Source: Talpa occidentalis
Taxonomy: Eukaryota; Chordata; Mammalia; Eulipotyphla; Talpidae
Direction: 5' to 3'
DNA length: 64,000 bases
NCBI RefSeq assembly: GCF_014898055.3
Contig: NW_023601104.1
Span: 83,621,106 to 83,685,105 of the forward strand
The translations under genes and the position numbers were made by a program. Each line of letters begins with the position of its first letter. Positions within the stretch are counted from its first letter, which is position 1. Shown piece by piece: positions 23,075-35,390 of the stretch. The notes under the pieces are model-generated. The model made no database searches and was not told where the DNA came from. It saw only the letters and a list, made by a program, of their open reading frames with translations.

Positions 23075-23215
23075 ATGAGATATTTAGAATTAGATAAAGC
23101 TGAGCTTAAATTCCAGTCCATTGTCTAACTAAGTCTTGGTTTCTTATCACCAATATAATGATGATAATGCCTATTGATAGACATTGAAGGGAACTGTGAA
23201 TATCGTGTTTGTCCA
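23075..23215 (+). mobile_element. MIR-like relic
   Basis: TTAAATTCCAGTCCATTGTC, CTTGGTTTCTTATCACC and ATAATGATGATAATGCCTA follow the forward MIR order, with high divergence. Confidence 0.5.
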
Positions 23216-23272
23216 TATATTTATCAGGCAAAATGTTCAGCATAGAGATGAAACAATAATAAGGAGTTCTTT

Positions 23273-23540
23273 TTTTTTTTTTTTAAAGATTTATTTATAC
23301 ATGAACCAGGGTACAGGCCAAATGTGTGGGAGGGTGAGAGGATTCACTAGAGACAGAGTGGGGAACAGAATAGGCAGACTGACTTAAATACACTGCTGAG
23401 GGGAGCAGCAGGGGAGACAGGGGAGGTCTGCTGCACCATGTAGGTAGCTCCCTGGCTGGCCGGGGATCGAACTCACGCTGCAGAGGCTGCGGATTGCTTC
23501 ATAGTGTGGTGTTTTACCCCTTGCACAACCAGGGAGGCCC
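23273..23540 (-). mobile_element. tRNA-derived SINE, older subfamily
   Basis: Complete from a poly-T run to CAGGGAGGCC. The B-box region reads CCGGGGATCGAACTCACGC on this strand. An approximate direct repeat (AAGGAGTTCTTT and CAGGAATTCTTT) flanks it. Confidence 0.9.
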
Positions 23541-23555
23541 CAACAGGAATTCTTT

Positions 23556-26105
23556 AAACCCTGTGGGTTTTCTTGCTTGATATAGGTGACTTAGAGAAAC
23601 TCAGGTAAGATAGACTTAATTTTAAGATGATATCCTTATAGAGAAAGAACTGGACCAAATGATTATGTAAGGGAAAAATTTTGAAAGATAGAAATCTTGA
23701 AATCCATGTTTCTAATCAGTTTGCATAACTGTTCTCATCTTATTAGATGCCTTGACAAATAAATCAACATTATATATATATATACATATAGCATTCAACA
23801 TAAAACTTATCATACATTTAACACTATTAAATGCTAGCAATTAGTAATATTGTTTTCTCTGTTATACAACTACAACAATAACTTCGTAATCAGTAATGAT
23901 ATGTGATGAACAAATTAGTAGTTTTATTTTCTTTTGTCAGAGTTAAGTTACTGTGTCTTTCTTTGCTTAAAACCCATCCAGCTTTATTTTGCTTTGTGAT
24001 TCTTCGGAAAACTGTATTTCTCATTAAAACAGAAGTCTGACTTTTGCTCGGCTTTGTCAATAGGGGACCCAGGAGGAAAACTGGAATGCAGGAGGGAAGA
24101 GGGACATACTCTTATCTGTTGCTCTTATCAGGATCAATAGAAATTTCCACTAACATTGACAATAGTTTCCAATAGCTGCAATTGGTCCTAGTTCAAACTT
24201 TTTCCACAGTCTCCAAAAGATCTCCTAGAGCCTCCTCAGATACGTGAAAGCCAACTTTTAATGTCCGGTTGGCTCCAAGTGGCCCCACTTCCAGCCCAGT
24301 CAAGCCCAAGTCCTTCCACAGATTTCTGGATCTAACTTCCCAGACCACTCTTACAAGATTTCAATTGTTATTGATACTACCCTCTGCCATTTTTTGCCAT
24401 GAACTCTAGGGTTGAAAGTTGTTTCACCCATTAATTACTTTCATGAATCAATATTGTCTCCCTTTGTCTAATACTTGGCTGTCTCCCTTTGTCTAATATT
24501 TGGCCGATAATTCTTTTATTTAAGTCTTTTATATGACATCACAGTATTATTAATGACTAATATTTGAGGACAATTACAATATTAATGCAATGTAATCTAA
24601 TAGAAGCACAACTATTTTTTATATTTCAATACGAAGCTACTGATAAGAGTCAAAATAATTTTGGTCAAAAAATTATGATGTCAAAGCTTTATAGAAAATG
24701 CCTTTGTTAGTCTGCAAATGGTTCAGTTTTCGGTGTAAGAAAGTTCTTTGGCTGCAAGAAAGAACATTTGGTTTACTTCATTCATAGGAATATCTCTTAG
24801 TATTGGGATGACTTCTTGATATTTCTTCTGTTAATTTTTAGCATAGTTACTTGTGATTGTATAAATGGAGTTGAGTAAAGAGGAACTCACCATGTTTACT
24901 CAAATAAGAGCACACAATCTATTTCTACAGTAATGAAGAGGTAGACAGGCAAACCCCCTGCCCAGTATATGTGAGGTCAATAAGTTAAGCTTAAGAAGTT
25001 TAGTTAAGATTCAGGAATAAAAGACTGTAGAGATAGAGAAGGAAGCCCAATTGGCAGCTTAAGAAATGTACAAAGCCATAAATCTTGTTTCTCACAACAG
25101 TAATGGTGATTTTCCCGCCATTTAAACTCGCAACCTCAAGTTCTTGCTTCCCTGCAGGTCCCAGGCAAAAGCTCAACCACCTCAGTGCAGGGTCGCCCTC
25201 CACTTCCCCAACCTCTTGCTGATAATTCTTTATATCAAATTCCTGTGCTAAAATAATTAAAGGGCTTTCTTCTGACAGATCCTGGCTGAGAAACTAGTCC
25301 ATGTCTTGCCCAAGGCATGATGCTCTGATACCAAACATGGAATAACCTGGTGATGCCTTTTATTAAGTGTAATCTAATATAATGATATTTCTGTAAGTTA
25401 TTGGAATGTCAGAGTATTAAAAAAAAAAACTGGATGCTTTTCTAATAATTGTGAATGTGCAAGACCTCATGTTAAGATCTGACCAAATGTCTACCACTTA
25501 GACCCTTGTGATGGTTAGGGAACTTTCTCTTTTTCTCAAGAATGAGCTATGTTCTTTACCTTAAATTTGTCAAGAAAATAGAGAATTTTTTTCCTGGAAA
25601 AAAATGAGTGTTCTCAACACAATCCAATAAGCTTCTCTTCTCATAAACTTCAGTAAAGCCTAGTGCCATGAGAGTGTAAGACTATCCTATACACTGCCCT
25701 AGTTAGTTCACACCTGAATAGCTTACATACAAAATCAGTCAGGAAAACATAAATAAACCTGTCAAGCTCTGCCAACTGAAAGTTAGAAATGGATTCTTCA
25801 TGTGTCATGAGTAAAAATCAAATCAGGATAGATGAGATTTCTGCCTGACTTGGTCAGTTGAAGACATGCATCTAATGGGATAAATATTTGAAAAACACTT
25901 AAATCTAAATCTAATGGGAAATGCCACTGTTTATTAAGGGGAATGAAAACTGTATTAGCAATTACTTAGCTTAAAAATATGTTTGTGATCAGATGAGGAA
26001 TAACTAAAGCACAATTGTAATGTGAAACAAATTCTTTTTTATGTGATATCCCAGTTTTAACTCAGAGTAAAGACAAACAAAATTAACTACCACTACCTGG
26101 TAATC
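23556..26105. other. AT-rich unique DNA, no gene seen
   Basis: No coding signature. Contains a short TA run near 23770-23790 and a perfect-but-one 25-bp tandem duplication at 24455-24504. The 25000-25203 minus frame has no recognisable domain. Confidence 0.5.
24455..24504. repeat. 25-bp tandem duplication
   Basis: Two adjacent units starting TGTCTCCCTTTG (24455-24479 and 24480-24504) differ at one base (ATACTTGG against ATATTTGG). This is a simple local duplication, probably by slippage. Confidence 0.85.
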
Positions 26106-26121
26106 TATGCAAAGTCACATT

Positions 26122-26405
26122 TTTTTAAAATATTTATTTATTTATACAAGCACTGGGTACAGTCAGAAGCGCGGGAGGGTGAGAGAATTCACCAGAGCCA
26201 GAGCAGGGAGCAGAGCAGGCAGAAGGACCGAAGTACACTGCTGAGGGGAGCAGCGGGCGGCAGGAGAGGTCTGCGTGCCATGTGGGACCCTCCTCTGGTG
26301 GCCGGGGAGAAGCCGGGGATCGAACCAGGGATCAAACCCGCGCCACAGAGGCTGCGGGCAGCTTTGCAACCCAGTGCTCAACCGCTGCGCCACCAGGGAG
26401 GCCCA
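26122..26405 (-). mobile_element. tRNA-derived SINE, younger subfamily, duplicated B box
   Basis: Complete, with perfect 16-bp direct repeats TATGCAAAGTCACATT at 26106-26121 and 26406-26421. The younger-subfamily marks are present: GCACTGGGTACAGTCAGAAG tail and CACCAGAGCCAGAGC. The B-box complement occurs twice, GGGATCGAACC at 26316-26326 and GGGATCAAACC at 26328-26338. No other copy in the window shows this doubling. Confidence 0.95.
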
Positions 26406-26754
26406 TATGCAAAGTCACATTCTGTACTTTGTATAGATTCTACGAAGTACTTGGCTCCTTCTTGAGTTTCTTCATGAGATTTCTCAGTTTACTTCTTAAA
26501 TTAAAGGTATTGTTCCTTGCCCCTATATATCCATTTGCTAAACTTTTAGTCACTTGTATATTCCTAGTATAGATAGGACATCTGCTGAGGTTCTTTCTAT
26601 TATCTTACTCTTTCTTAAATTATTGATTAGAGTTTGTTAGGGAATCAAGATATTCTAGTTAAAGTAAAATGTTTGCTGGATGAAAATATGGTTCCAGTTA
26701 TTTTTCCCACAAAGAAAGTGGATAATAGAATTATTTAGGTCTCAAGTAAGATGA

Positions 26755-26875
26755 TTCTTTAGAATAGAAACTTCATGAAGGCAGAGACCCTTGCCATTAC
26801 TCAATCAAAATAACCAAGAACAGTGTCTGAAGCATAGTAGGTAAGTGATAGTTAATGAATGAATGAAAAATGATT
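26755..26875 (+). mobile_element. L2 3' end relic
   Basis: GAAACTTCATGAAGGCAGAG, then AACAGTGTCTGAAGCATAG, then GTTAATGAATGAATGAA is the standard L2 3' terminus in forward orientation. Confidence 0.75.
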
Positions 26876-28377
26876 ATGAAACTACATTGAAAATTCTGAA
26901 GATATGTTATTCATATCTAATATTGAGTGCCACCAAACCTAGATATATAATGATTATTCTTTCTTGTTAAATAAATCCTGCCTTGTCTTCTCTGTGATTG
27001 TCCATGTTTCTATAAATAGGATATATACTTGTGAATTTCTTTGTGTATGTTGCTACTATTTTGGTTGTAATTCTCTCAAACAAATGCAAGGAATTAGTTA
27101 GTGAGACTTAGTATTGTAGCACCAGCCATATATATATATATAGTTCATGACTTTGCCAAGTCTTAACTCAGCACTTTCTAAGACCACCTATCACTGATAG
27201 TTTTATATGGTGGGAGTGGGGAAAACCAACAAAACTAAGAAAGATCTGTGCGTTAGGTACAACTGCTTTCTATAAATCTTGAGATAATAAAACAAATTAC
27301 AAAATGAATTCACTTAGTCTTCTGTTTTTATGGCTTGACTTTAACTGAATTTTCCATCTTCTCAAGTTCCCACATGAGATACTCTGTATTTTGCAAATAC
27401 CAAACTCCTGCTAAGTCTATGAATCCTTCTTTGTATATTTTTGCAAAAGCTATATATTTTCTAAGTCTCTGAGTGGAAGGTACTTCTTTCCTTATTTGAT
27501 GTCTTTTTATATGAAATTCCATCTAGAAGTCTTATATACTACTTTTCATCAAGGAGGCAGGCCTCTATGAATGATGACCTCTTCAGAGACAGGCAGGACC
27601 TTCTGACATCAGAATTAACTATTTCCTCTCTGCGGTTACTTTAAGAAAGTAAATCAAGAATGAGATAACTGGGAAGATGTGGTGTTTCAATGTGTCAAAG
27701 GCTATGGATCTGGGATATGACTTGATCAGCGACTTAGATGTTAATCTTAGGTCCAATCACTAGATTCAGGGGATTTCTAATGGGTTTTCAGGTTTCACTT
27801 TATTACCTTCCTTATTGGTCCTGAAGCAAAACAGTCCTTAAGATCCAAACTTTATGTTGACTTCATCACCTCACGGTCCTATTCTTGAGTACCCAGCAAC
27901 ATCATGTAGTGTCTAACTTATCCCATGAAAGGTATTCAAGTCCTGGAAACAGTATGCAAAAAAATGTACCAGAACTTAATTGGTGGTAGAGAGGAAGGTA
28001 ATAAAATAACACAATCTGTGTGAACCTGATAGAAAGAGGTGTGACTCAAGGCATTGTTCTCTAGTTAGTCTAGGTGTTGATAACAGGTTAATTGACTGCT
28101 ATGTTCTTGCCTGTGCAACTCTAAAAGACTGGAATATTTATACAAAAAAAAAAAAATCCATGCAGAGTCTTGTTAATTCTTACCTTTTCCATTTATCTGC
28201 TTTTGCATTCTGTCTTTTAATTTCTGGATTTCTAAAGGCATACCATATTCAGAAGAAGATGGAAGTCAGAAGTGGAGGTCCATTGTTATAATTTTGGAAA
28301 CATGCCACTGTAATTGCTAAAAATCAGATTAGATCTTTTTTATTCTCATTGTGTATTAGAAGAGTACCAGGTTGATA
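26876..28377. other. AT-rich unique DNA, no gene seen
   Basis: Short TA run near 27128-27142; nothing else recognised. Confidence 0.5.
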
Positions 28378-28722
28378 TTGTCTCAGTCCATTTGGGTTGC
28401 TATAACAAAATACTGGATGTTTATAAACAATAGAAATTTAAATTCCTCACAGTTATAGAGCTTAGAAAGTCCAAGATTGCATGGTCACCTTCTCGTGAGG
28501 TTTCCCTTTCTGGTTCAGGCTGGCTTTTTTTCCCTCTCTACATAGTGGAGGGGCTAGGGGTCTCTCTGGATCCTATTTTATAAGGGCACTAATCCCAATC
28601 ACTAGGATCCCATCCTCAGGATTTAAGGCTCCTAAAGGCCCCCCCTCCTGATACCATCATCTGTGGATCTTTGGGAGGAGGTAGAATTTCAAAGTAAGAA
28701 TTTTGGGGGATGCAAATATTCA
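28378..28722 (-). mobile_element. MLT1-type MaLR solo LTR
   Basis: The reverse-orientation order is clear: CAGTCCATTTGGGTTGCTAT, ATAACAAAATACTGG, TCCTCACAGTTATAGAGC, TTTATAAGGGCACTAATCCC, CCTGATACCATCATC, and a terminal GAATTTTGGGGGATGCAAAT. It is about 345 bp and close to the MLT1 pattern. A SINE has inserted at its very edge. Confidence 0.88.
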
Positions 28723-28726
28723 GATT

Positions 28727-29432
28727 TTTTTTTAAAGATTTATTTATTTATACAAGCACTGAGTACAGTCAGAAGCGCGGGAGGGTGAGTGTAGGGGCAG
28801 GAATGGACACAGGGCAGGTTTTCTGATGCCATGCAGACCGGGCAAAGGAGAAGTCAGAGTCCTCAGTGGTCTTTAGCAGGTCTTTTATTGGGGTTCACCA
28901 GGCATATGGCAGGCAGGGGGGCTGGGGGGCTGGGAGGCTTGGCAGGTCTCCCAGCCCCCAGCAAGTCTTCACTCTATCTGGGCTCTCCGGTGTCCTCTGC
29001 TGCTTTCTCGGCTTCTCTTTTGGCTTCTACTTCAGCTTCTTTCTCTGCTTCTGCTGGTGTCCCCGTGACGCTGCCCTTAAAAGCACAGTCTTAGCCCAGG
29101 TGAATCCCATCTACCTATGCCCACACCCTATTCCAGGTGCCCGCCATCAGGCATGCATTCAGGACAAGGATCCATCATCTATCCTAATGGCAGGAGGGCA
29201 GAAAAGCCTGACATTTTCTTTACCCTACAGTGAGAGAATTCACCAGAGCCAGAGCGGGGAACAGAACAGGCAGAGTGATGAAATACGCTGCTGAGGGGAG
29301 CAGCGGGCGTGGCAGGAGAGGTCTGCGAGCCATGTGGGACTCTCGCCGGTGGCCGGGGATTGAACCGGTGCTGCAGAGGCTGCGGACAGCTTCGTACCCC
29401 AGCGCTCAACTGCTGCGCCACCAGGGGAGGCC
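28727..29432 (-). mobile_element. tRNA-derived SINE, younger subfamily, split by a solo LTR
   Basis: The SINE tail half is 28727-28789 (TAAAGATTTATTTATTTATA, GTACAGTCAGAAGCGCGGG). The rest is 29235-29432 (GAATTCACCAGAGCCAGAGC through CACCAGGGGAGGCC). The two halves join without loss apart from a 5-bp duplication, so the intervening segment inserted later. The SINE itself went into the edge of the MLT1 LTR; flanking ATTCAGAT and AGTCAGAT are the likely target duplications. Confidence 0.93.
28790..29229 (-). mobile_element. Solo LTR of an endogenous retrovirus, nested in a SINE, 5-bp TSD
   Basis: A 440-bp segment begins TGTAGGGG and ends CCCTACA, giving TG...CA ends and an inverted repeat of seven bases. 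It is bounded by an exact 5-bp target duplication GTGAG (28785-28789 and 29230-29234). On the minus strand an AATAAA signal sits at 28884-28889, about 95 bp before the LTR 3' end. A purine-rich block made of GAAGC-like units (about 29005-29057) lies upstream. There are no viral genes, as expected of a solo LTR. It sits in a younger-subfamily SINE, so it is not old. Its family is not identified. Confidence 0.88.
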
Positions 29433-29519
29433 CAAGTAGTCAGATCTTAACAGGTGTTACATGGTCCTTCCACTAAATGATTCAGATTCCTGGCTCCAGT
29501 ACCTGCCTATGGAATTTAA

Positions 29520-29610
29520 ACTTTGAAGAATTTGACTTTATTTTGTTTTTATTGTGGCAATATTGGTTTATAACATTGTATATAATTCAGGGGAATAGGA
29601 TCAGATGGAG
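29520..29610 (-). mobile_element. L1 3' end fragment (possible)
   Basis: TTTTATTGTGGCAATATTGG followed by TTTATAACATTGTATATAAT resembles the reverse of a common L1 3'UTR end. Short and diverged. Confidence 0.5.
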
Positions 29611-30069
29611 TCTTCCATTTTTAACAATTGCCTCGTAATTTGTTCATTTGTATTCAGGAACCATGACTGAACTAGCTGTTACCCTTAGAGCTATGACAGT
29701 AGAAGAGATCATGACAGCATTTCCTTTTCTTTTTTTCTAACTGTATTTCTTAGTGATTCTAATAAGCACCGTTGGTTATGCTCTTCTGAAAATCTCATGG
29801 TACCATGTGGTCAGACTTTTTATACAAGATGAGAAAGTCTGCTACTCTTATTGCCTGAAACAAAAGAGCCTGCAAATTGATTGGGATCACTCACTGCATC
29901 TGCTGCTGTCAGGACTCATTTGGTTACAAGAAAAAGAAACACATTGAAATGAGCTCAAGTCAAGAGAAGGGGCCATGTGGAAGGAAGTGGAAATGGGGAA
30001 TAGCATACATTCCCAGAGCAGGCCTCTTGAGTCTGGAGAATGAACAACTAAGCAATCATTATCATTCTC

Positions 30070-30352
30070 TATTTTTTTTTTTTTTAGATTTATTGTTATG
30101 TACACAAGAACTGGGGTAAAGGCCAGAGGTGCGGGGGGTGAGAGGATTCACAAGAGACAGAGTGGGGAGCAGAACAGGCAGATTGACTGAAGTACACTGC
30201 TGAGGGGAGCAGCGGGTGGCAGGAGAGGTCTGCGCACCATGTGGGACCCTCCTCCAGTAGCCAGGGAGCAGCTGGGGATCGAACCAGCGCTGAAGAGGCT
30301 GCAGGCAGCTTCACAACCCAGCACTCAACTGCTGCGCCACCGGGGAGGCCCT
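30070..30352 (-). mobile_element. tRNA-derived SINE, intermediate between subfamilies
   Basis: The tail half has older-type features (ACACAAGAACTGGGG, AGACAGAGTGGGGAGC). The head half has younger-type features (GTGGGACCCTCCTCC, GCTGCGCCACCGGGGAGGCC). It looks like an intermediate or mosaic copy. Confidence 0.9.
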
Positions 30353-33079
30353 CAAACTAAACTTTTAAAACTTATTGTTGAGATCATTGTTAGAAAATGA
30401 AATTTTTGGTTTTGTTTGAAAGGCTGAAGTTATTGAATCTCAAAAATCATGTCCATGATTGACTGGGGTTTTCAGTAATTGGATTTCACATGAACGTTCC
30501 CTCTCTGAGGAGTCAAAATCTATCTAGGTTGTGAGAGAAGAGGAAAGTCAGTCAGTAGAGCAATAAAATAAATTGGTGGTCTGGACATCTGAGAGGGGGC
30601 TCTGAATCTTGTCACATCCTCCTTCTTGAGTCACATCCCAGGGAGTTGGTGAGTACCAAGAGCCAATAGATCATTTATGGGCCAGGATGTGACTTTTCTG
30701 GACCAAATGTCAGTGATGAAAACCTAATAGTCACCAATTTCCCCAACTCTTGGCTTGCCAGAGTGCAGGCACAGCAGTGAGGTAGAAAATGTGGCCCATT
30801 TAATATAGGAAGGGAGGTCTATAATGGTTCCCCCGTGTTCATTTGCCACAGAGCAGGACAGAAGAACATGTGGAGGGTTCTTATCTCTTGCCCCCATGCT
30901 GGGGGATGTGCAGGGACTGAGAAGTGGCCGAAGGAGCGGCACATATTTCATGGAGATGCCAGTGACACATAATATCCTCTAAAATGATGGCCAGTGATAC
31001 CCTGGGGACTTGAATGCTTTGTGGGGGAAAGATGGGAGGTGTTCAAAATAGTTGGGGTGCTCCACACCTCAGATACCAGCGTTCATAGCTGGTGCTGGGG
31101 ACAGAACCCAGACATTCAGTAAAATCCATGAAACTGAGATCTACACAAGGGACCGGGGGTAAGGGCAAAATCTGGTATTAAATGAGCTTACCATGAACTG
31201 ACTTAGAGTTAGGATTTTCGATAAAAGCAGAAATGAAGATACCAGACAGAAATTAAGCAACAAAGAAATAAAGTTACATTCTTGGCACACCTGAACTTGT
31301 GGCCTGGGGAATTCATGCCCAAAACACATGTCTAATTCTGCACCAGCTTCACTTGAAAAAGAAAGTTCTTGCTATTGTTTTATCAAGGGCTATTCATCAC
31401 ATTTCTCTGACAAATGGTACATGTTTGATAATATCCTGCACATGGCCCCAAAGAAGCTAAAAGCGTGGTAACTGGAAAGATCCCACATTTCTTTCCAGCG
31501 TGGTTATTCTGGAAGATTATATTTTCATAAAATAATTCTGATTATATAGCACATTATTGTAAACAGCTGTTTTAATAGCCTGTGAGTCTTCAGTTAATGC
31601 CCACATTACCTTTGATTCATATGTCTGTAATTTGGTCTGATGGGTTCTTCAGTGATTAAAATGGAACAGCTTGCTCTGACTTCCTTCCACAACCGTCTCT
31701 TTTCATTCTGATTTAATTTTAGTTTCACTGCAGCTAGAATACACCTGCCTAACCAGGTTCAAGAGTGAGCTACTTCATATTAAAATTTTAAAATGTTGCA
31801 TACACTTTGAAACTGTGTAATAAACATTTAAACACTCCATCCCCACTCTGTCTCACCAAACTAGAAAAAACAGGCAGAGAGAATACCCTACCCCTTATTC
31901 AGTAATTATGTCCAGACAAGACCTTCCATGGTCAGCAGGAAATGATGAGAATGGAAAACAAATGCATCCCAAGTTTGTAGGGAGCAGTGCACAGCGCATG
32001 GAGAGTCTAAAGAGAGTGCTCCGGCCTCATCCTTCCCCTTTCAGTCCTGCCAGACATTTCCTTTGTTCTATTTTCTATCTCACTGAGATTAAAGTGCTGA
32101 TCTCCCCCTTTTTGGAAATGATGTCACTTTTTTTTTCTTTCCTTGGCAGAGAGCAAGTTCATTACAAATCTGCTGTGTGACTGATGGCTTTGAAGAGATA
32201 AGGCGGAGGGGAAAACACATTTGGAAAAGGTATGAAACTCAAGAGACAGGTTGACAATTAAACTGGCAGTAAGAGCGATGACGAAGAATAAGGAGAAACA
32301 GAGGCTGGTGTAAATATCTCTTCCATATTCTCTTTACAGCCACTGAAAAACTATTTTTTCCTTGATAGTTTTATCCTGAAGCGATGCCTTGGGCTAAAAT
32401 TTATTTCATGCTTTCCTGGTGATATCCATATACTTTAGATGACATTATTTTAGGCAGGTCATCTTGGGTGTATTTGATGTTTGGGGTAGAGAAGACATTT
32501 CATTGTGCTGTTAGAAAAGGGAAAATATTTGGTACTCAATCTGATTTACTATAATTGCTAACCATTGGACTATGTGACAGGTTATATAAGAAGCATTTCA
32601 GATATAAAATCAGGTTGAAAGCATAATACACATCTAATGCTATTTGTGTTATTTAAAATTATTAGTGACATGCAGAGATTGGGATTTAAAAACCATCTTT
32701 AACCATACAAGTCCAATCACAATAGAGGCAATGGACATAGAAGTAACTGCAAAAGTCAATTCACTGCAGTGTTTGACATCTATTAATTACACAACACACA
32801 CACTCAAAACCCTTAATGCTGACAGTATCCTGTTTATATAATCCTACCATCTTTCAAACTTTTATTAGATTTCATTCATTTATTGCATCCAGTAAAAAGC
32901 TTTAAAATGTCCTCAACTTTCCTATGGATGGATATTCCTGTACAGATCAAAAGATGTTTAAAAATGTGTTTCTAGGTCAAGACAGAGGTGGGGTGTTACA
33001 GAGAAGTGAGCAGTGAATAGTCGGATGAAGAAGGGGCCCCTGAGACAGATATTTGCCCATCTGGATCATTTATGCAAGA
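30353..33079. other. Unique DNA, no gene seen
   Basis: No exon or repeat family that I can support. Frames such as 30724-30951 (minus) and 31908-32180 (plus) are short and without recognisable domains. Confidence 0.5.
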
Positions 33080-33870
33080 ACGCGATTCCTTCTTCTCTCC
33101 CATGATTCTTCTGTTCCCTTCTGTCACCACTACTCACCTCCAGTCTTCACTTTTAAGTCTTTCAAGTAATAATGGAAATATTTATGACTGCCCCTTGCAT
33201 GACTGTGGAGGATGGACTGTAGATAGTGGACGGAATTTCCGTTCTACACTCGCAAGTCTGCGTATATTACTTATCAATCATAACATTATTATTACATTTT
33301 TAAATTTTCCCTTGGTCTTAAAGAACCCATTCTCCAAAGCAGGTGCTGTGTTATTATTCCACTGCTCATACTCCCTCTCCCATATTCCCAGAGGCTCCCC
33401 TTTGCCTATGAGAGAAAATCCCACATATGTTGACTTTTACTTTTTGTCTTGTTACAACCTCTCACTCGCTTTTTGCCAAATGTTCTATTCAGTGTTTACC
33501 TGAGTCCTAATGAATGTCTGATTCCTGAATGCAGTGGACTATTTCATACCTTTGCTTGTACTTTGCCTCTGACTGGGATGTCCTTTTAGCTCTTGCTCAT
33601 GTAATGAATGTCTCTCCACCCCTCCAGTAAAAGCATATGAGCATACATATTCCCTCTTTTTGAACTTTTATTTCCCAGGATGAATTGGTTACTGTCTCCT
33701 CCTTGAAAGTAGTCATACCTCACTTTTAAATTATACTTTTATTTAGCATCTCTAGTCTATTTAAAACATTTCACATGTCATGGTCTAGGTGGTCAGATAC
33801 ACTCAGTAACTATAAACATGCCTAGTCAAAAAGTCAGTACTCATTTTATGAATGTTTGGTGAATAAATGG
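33080..33870 (+). mobile_element. L2 relic (ORF2 end to 3' end)
   Basis: Diverged blocks in L2 order: AGGCTCCCCTTTGCCTATGA, then TTTGCTTGTACTTTGCC, then CTGGGATGTCCTTTTAGC, then a terminal GAATGTTTGGTGAATAAATG. The frame at 33072-33503 is chance or a remnant and not a gene. Confidence 0.55.
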
Positions 33871-34837
33871 GTATGTACAGCCAAATGGTGTTTGAATGCA
33901 TGCACTAGGACTATGGAATTGTTTCTTAGTCAAATATGTGGACTTTCCCTTAAAATAAAAACCCAGTGGAATTAACAAAAATGAATACACTAAGTTGTTT
34001 CACAATAGGCCCCCAGATAAGAAGGTTCTATAGCAAGACATACCTTCTGATAAAACAATATTTTCTATGTCAGTGTTCAATAATTTCTTCTCTTGTTCCT
34101 TGTTCATGAAAATTATATTTCACGACATGTGAACAACTGGTCCATCAGAACTCTCTAACCAATGCTTCTGATTCTTTAGCAAGCACCAATAAACTATGTT
34201 AAAGTATTTATAACACAATTGACTCTAAATTCCTGCAATGTTGTGATGAACATTTCTGGCCAGAGGTTTTTTAAGACCATTTTATATGTTAAATTCCAGT
34301 CCATCAGGAGATGGTATTTAAAATTGGTATGATTGTCCCAGAGTAAATAAAACCATGCTTTAGCCAAAAAATCTTGTGAAAATATATATGGGGATTTAGG
34401 GCCTGACTCATCAGTACAAGCAGGAATTTCCACCAAGAAGTTGCTGATTTTATTGGAAAATTTTAATCTAACCAAAAACAGACAAAATTTATGTTAGATA
34501 CTTAGTACCTTCAATGATTACAAAATTTCAGCTCCCCTTGGTCTTTGTTTTCATCTTGTCCATGTTTATATTGTTATAGAAGACTCTTTGCAAGCCACAC
34601 CGTGTCAATTTTTAGAAAGAAATGATACTTAAATGATTCAAGAGCTTAGTTTTGCAAACTTAGGGATTCAAAGATGCTCAGGAGAAAGCAAGGCTTGTCT
34701 TTGTGATTTCTGTTTTCTTCTCTTTTTGTATTAAACTGATACCTCACCTATGAATTTAAAGACATGGATAACATTCCTTAATGTGTATGTTAGAAGGTTT
34801 GTTCTAAATACTTTGAATGTATGTGTCAGGTTGTTTT
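33871..34837. other. AT-rich unique DNA, no gene seen
   Basis: Nothing recognised. Confidence 0.5.
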
Positions 34838-34853
34838 AAAAGCACAGACTATA

Positions 34854-35119
34854 GGTTCTCCCTGATGGCGCAGGCGATTAAGCACAGCCCTGTGACGCTA
34901 TTCAGAGCCTCTACAGTGCAGGTTCGATCCCAGCCAGCCAGGGAGATACCCACATGGCACAGCAGACCTCTCCTGTCTCACCCCCTACTCCCCTCAACAG
35001 TATATTTCAGTCAGTCTGCCTGTTCTGTTCCCCACTCTGTCTCTGGTGAATCCTCTCATCTCCTACACATGTGGCCTGTATCTCAGTTCTTGTATAAATA
35101 AATAAATCTTTAAAAAAAA
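34854..35119 (+). mobile_element. tRNA-derived SINE, older subfamily (first of a tandem pair)
   Basis: The head GGTTCTCCCTGATGGCGCAG is followed by a complete body and A tail. The left direct repeat (AAGCACAGACTATA, ending 34853) has its partner only after the second SINE (GGCACAGACTATA, about 35392-35404). This SINE therefore landed first, and the second SINE went into its right-hand flank. Confidence 0.92.
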
Positions 35120-35126
35120 AACACAG

Positions 35127-35390
35127 GGCCTCCCCTGGGGTGCAGTGGTTGAGCACTGGGCTGTGAAGCTGCCCGCAGCCTCTGCAGCGCCGGTTCGATC
35201 CCCGGTCCCTGGCAAGGGTCCCACATGGGGCGACAACCTCTCCTACCTCGCCCACTGCTCCCCTCAGCAGTGTATTTTGTCAGTCTGCCTGTTCTGCTCC
35301 CCGCTCTGGCTCTGGTGAATTCTCTCACCCTCCTGTGCCTCCGACTGTACCCAGTGCTTGTATAAATAAATAAATAAATCCTAAAAAAAA
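35127..35390 (+). mobile_element. tRNA-derived SINE, younger subfamily (second of a tandem pair)
   Basis: Starts GGCCTCCCCTGGGGTGCAGT and ends with the TGTACCCAGTGCTTGTATAA tail and A run. Short AAAACACAG-like and AAAGGCACAG-like repeats at its borders fit insertion in the A-rich end of the first copy. Confidence 0.92.

Larger units (their letters stand above)
19654..23260. other. Unique DNA with MIR relics; no gene
   Basis: 3.6 kb without recognised exons. The minus-strand frames around 20463-20820 overlap one another in several frames and show no family signature. MIR relics are given separately. Confidence 0.5.
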
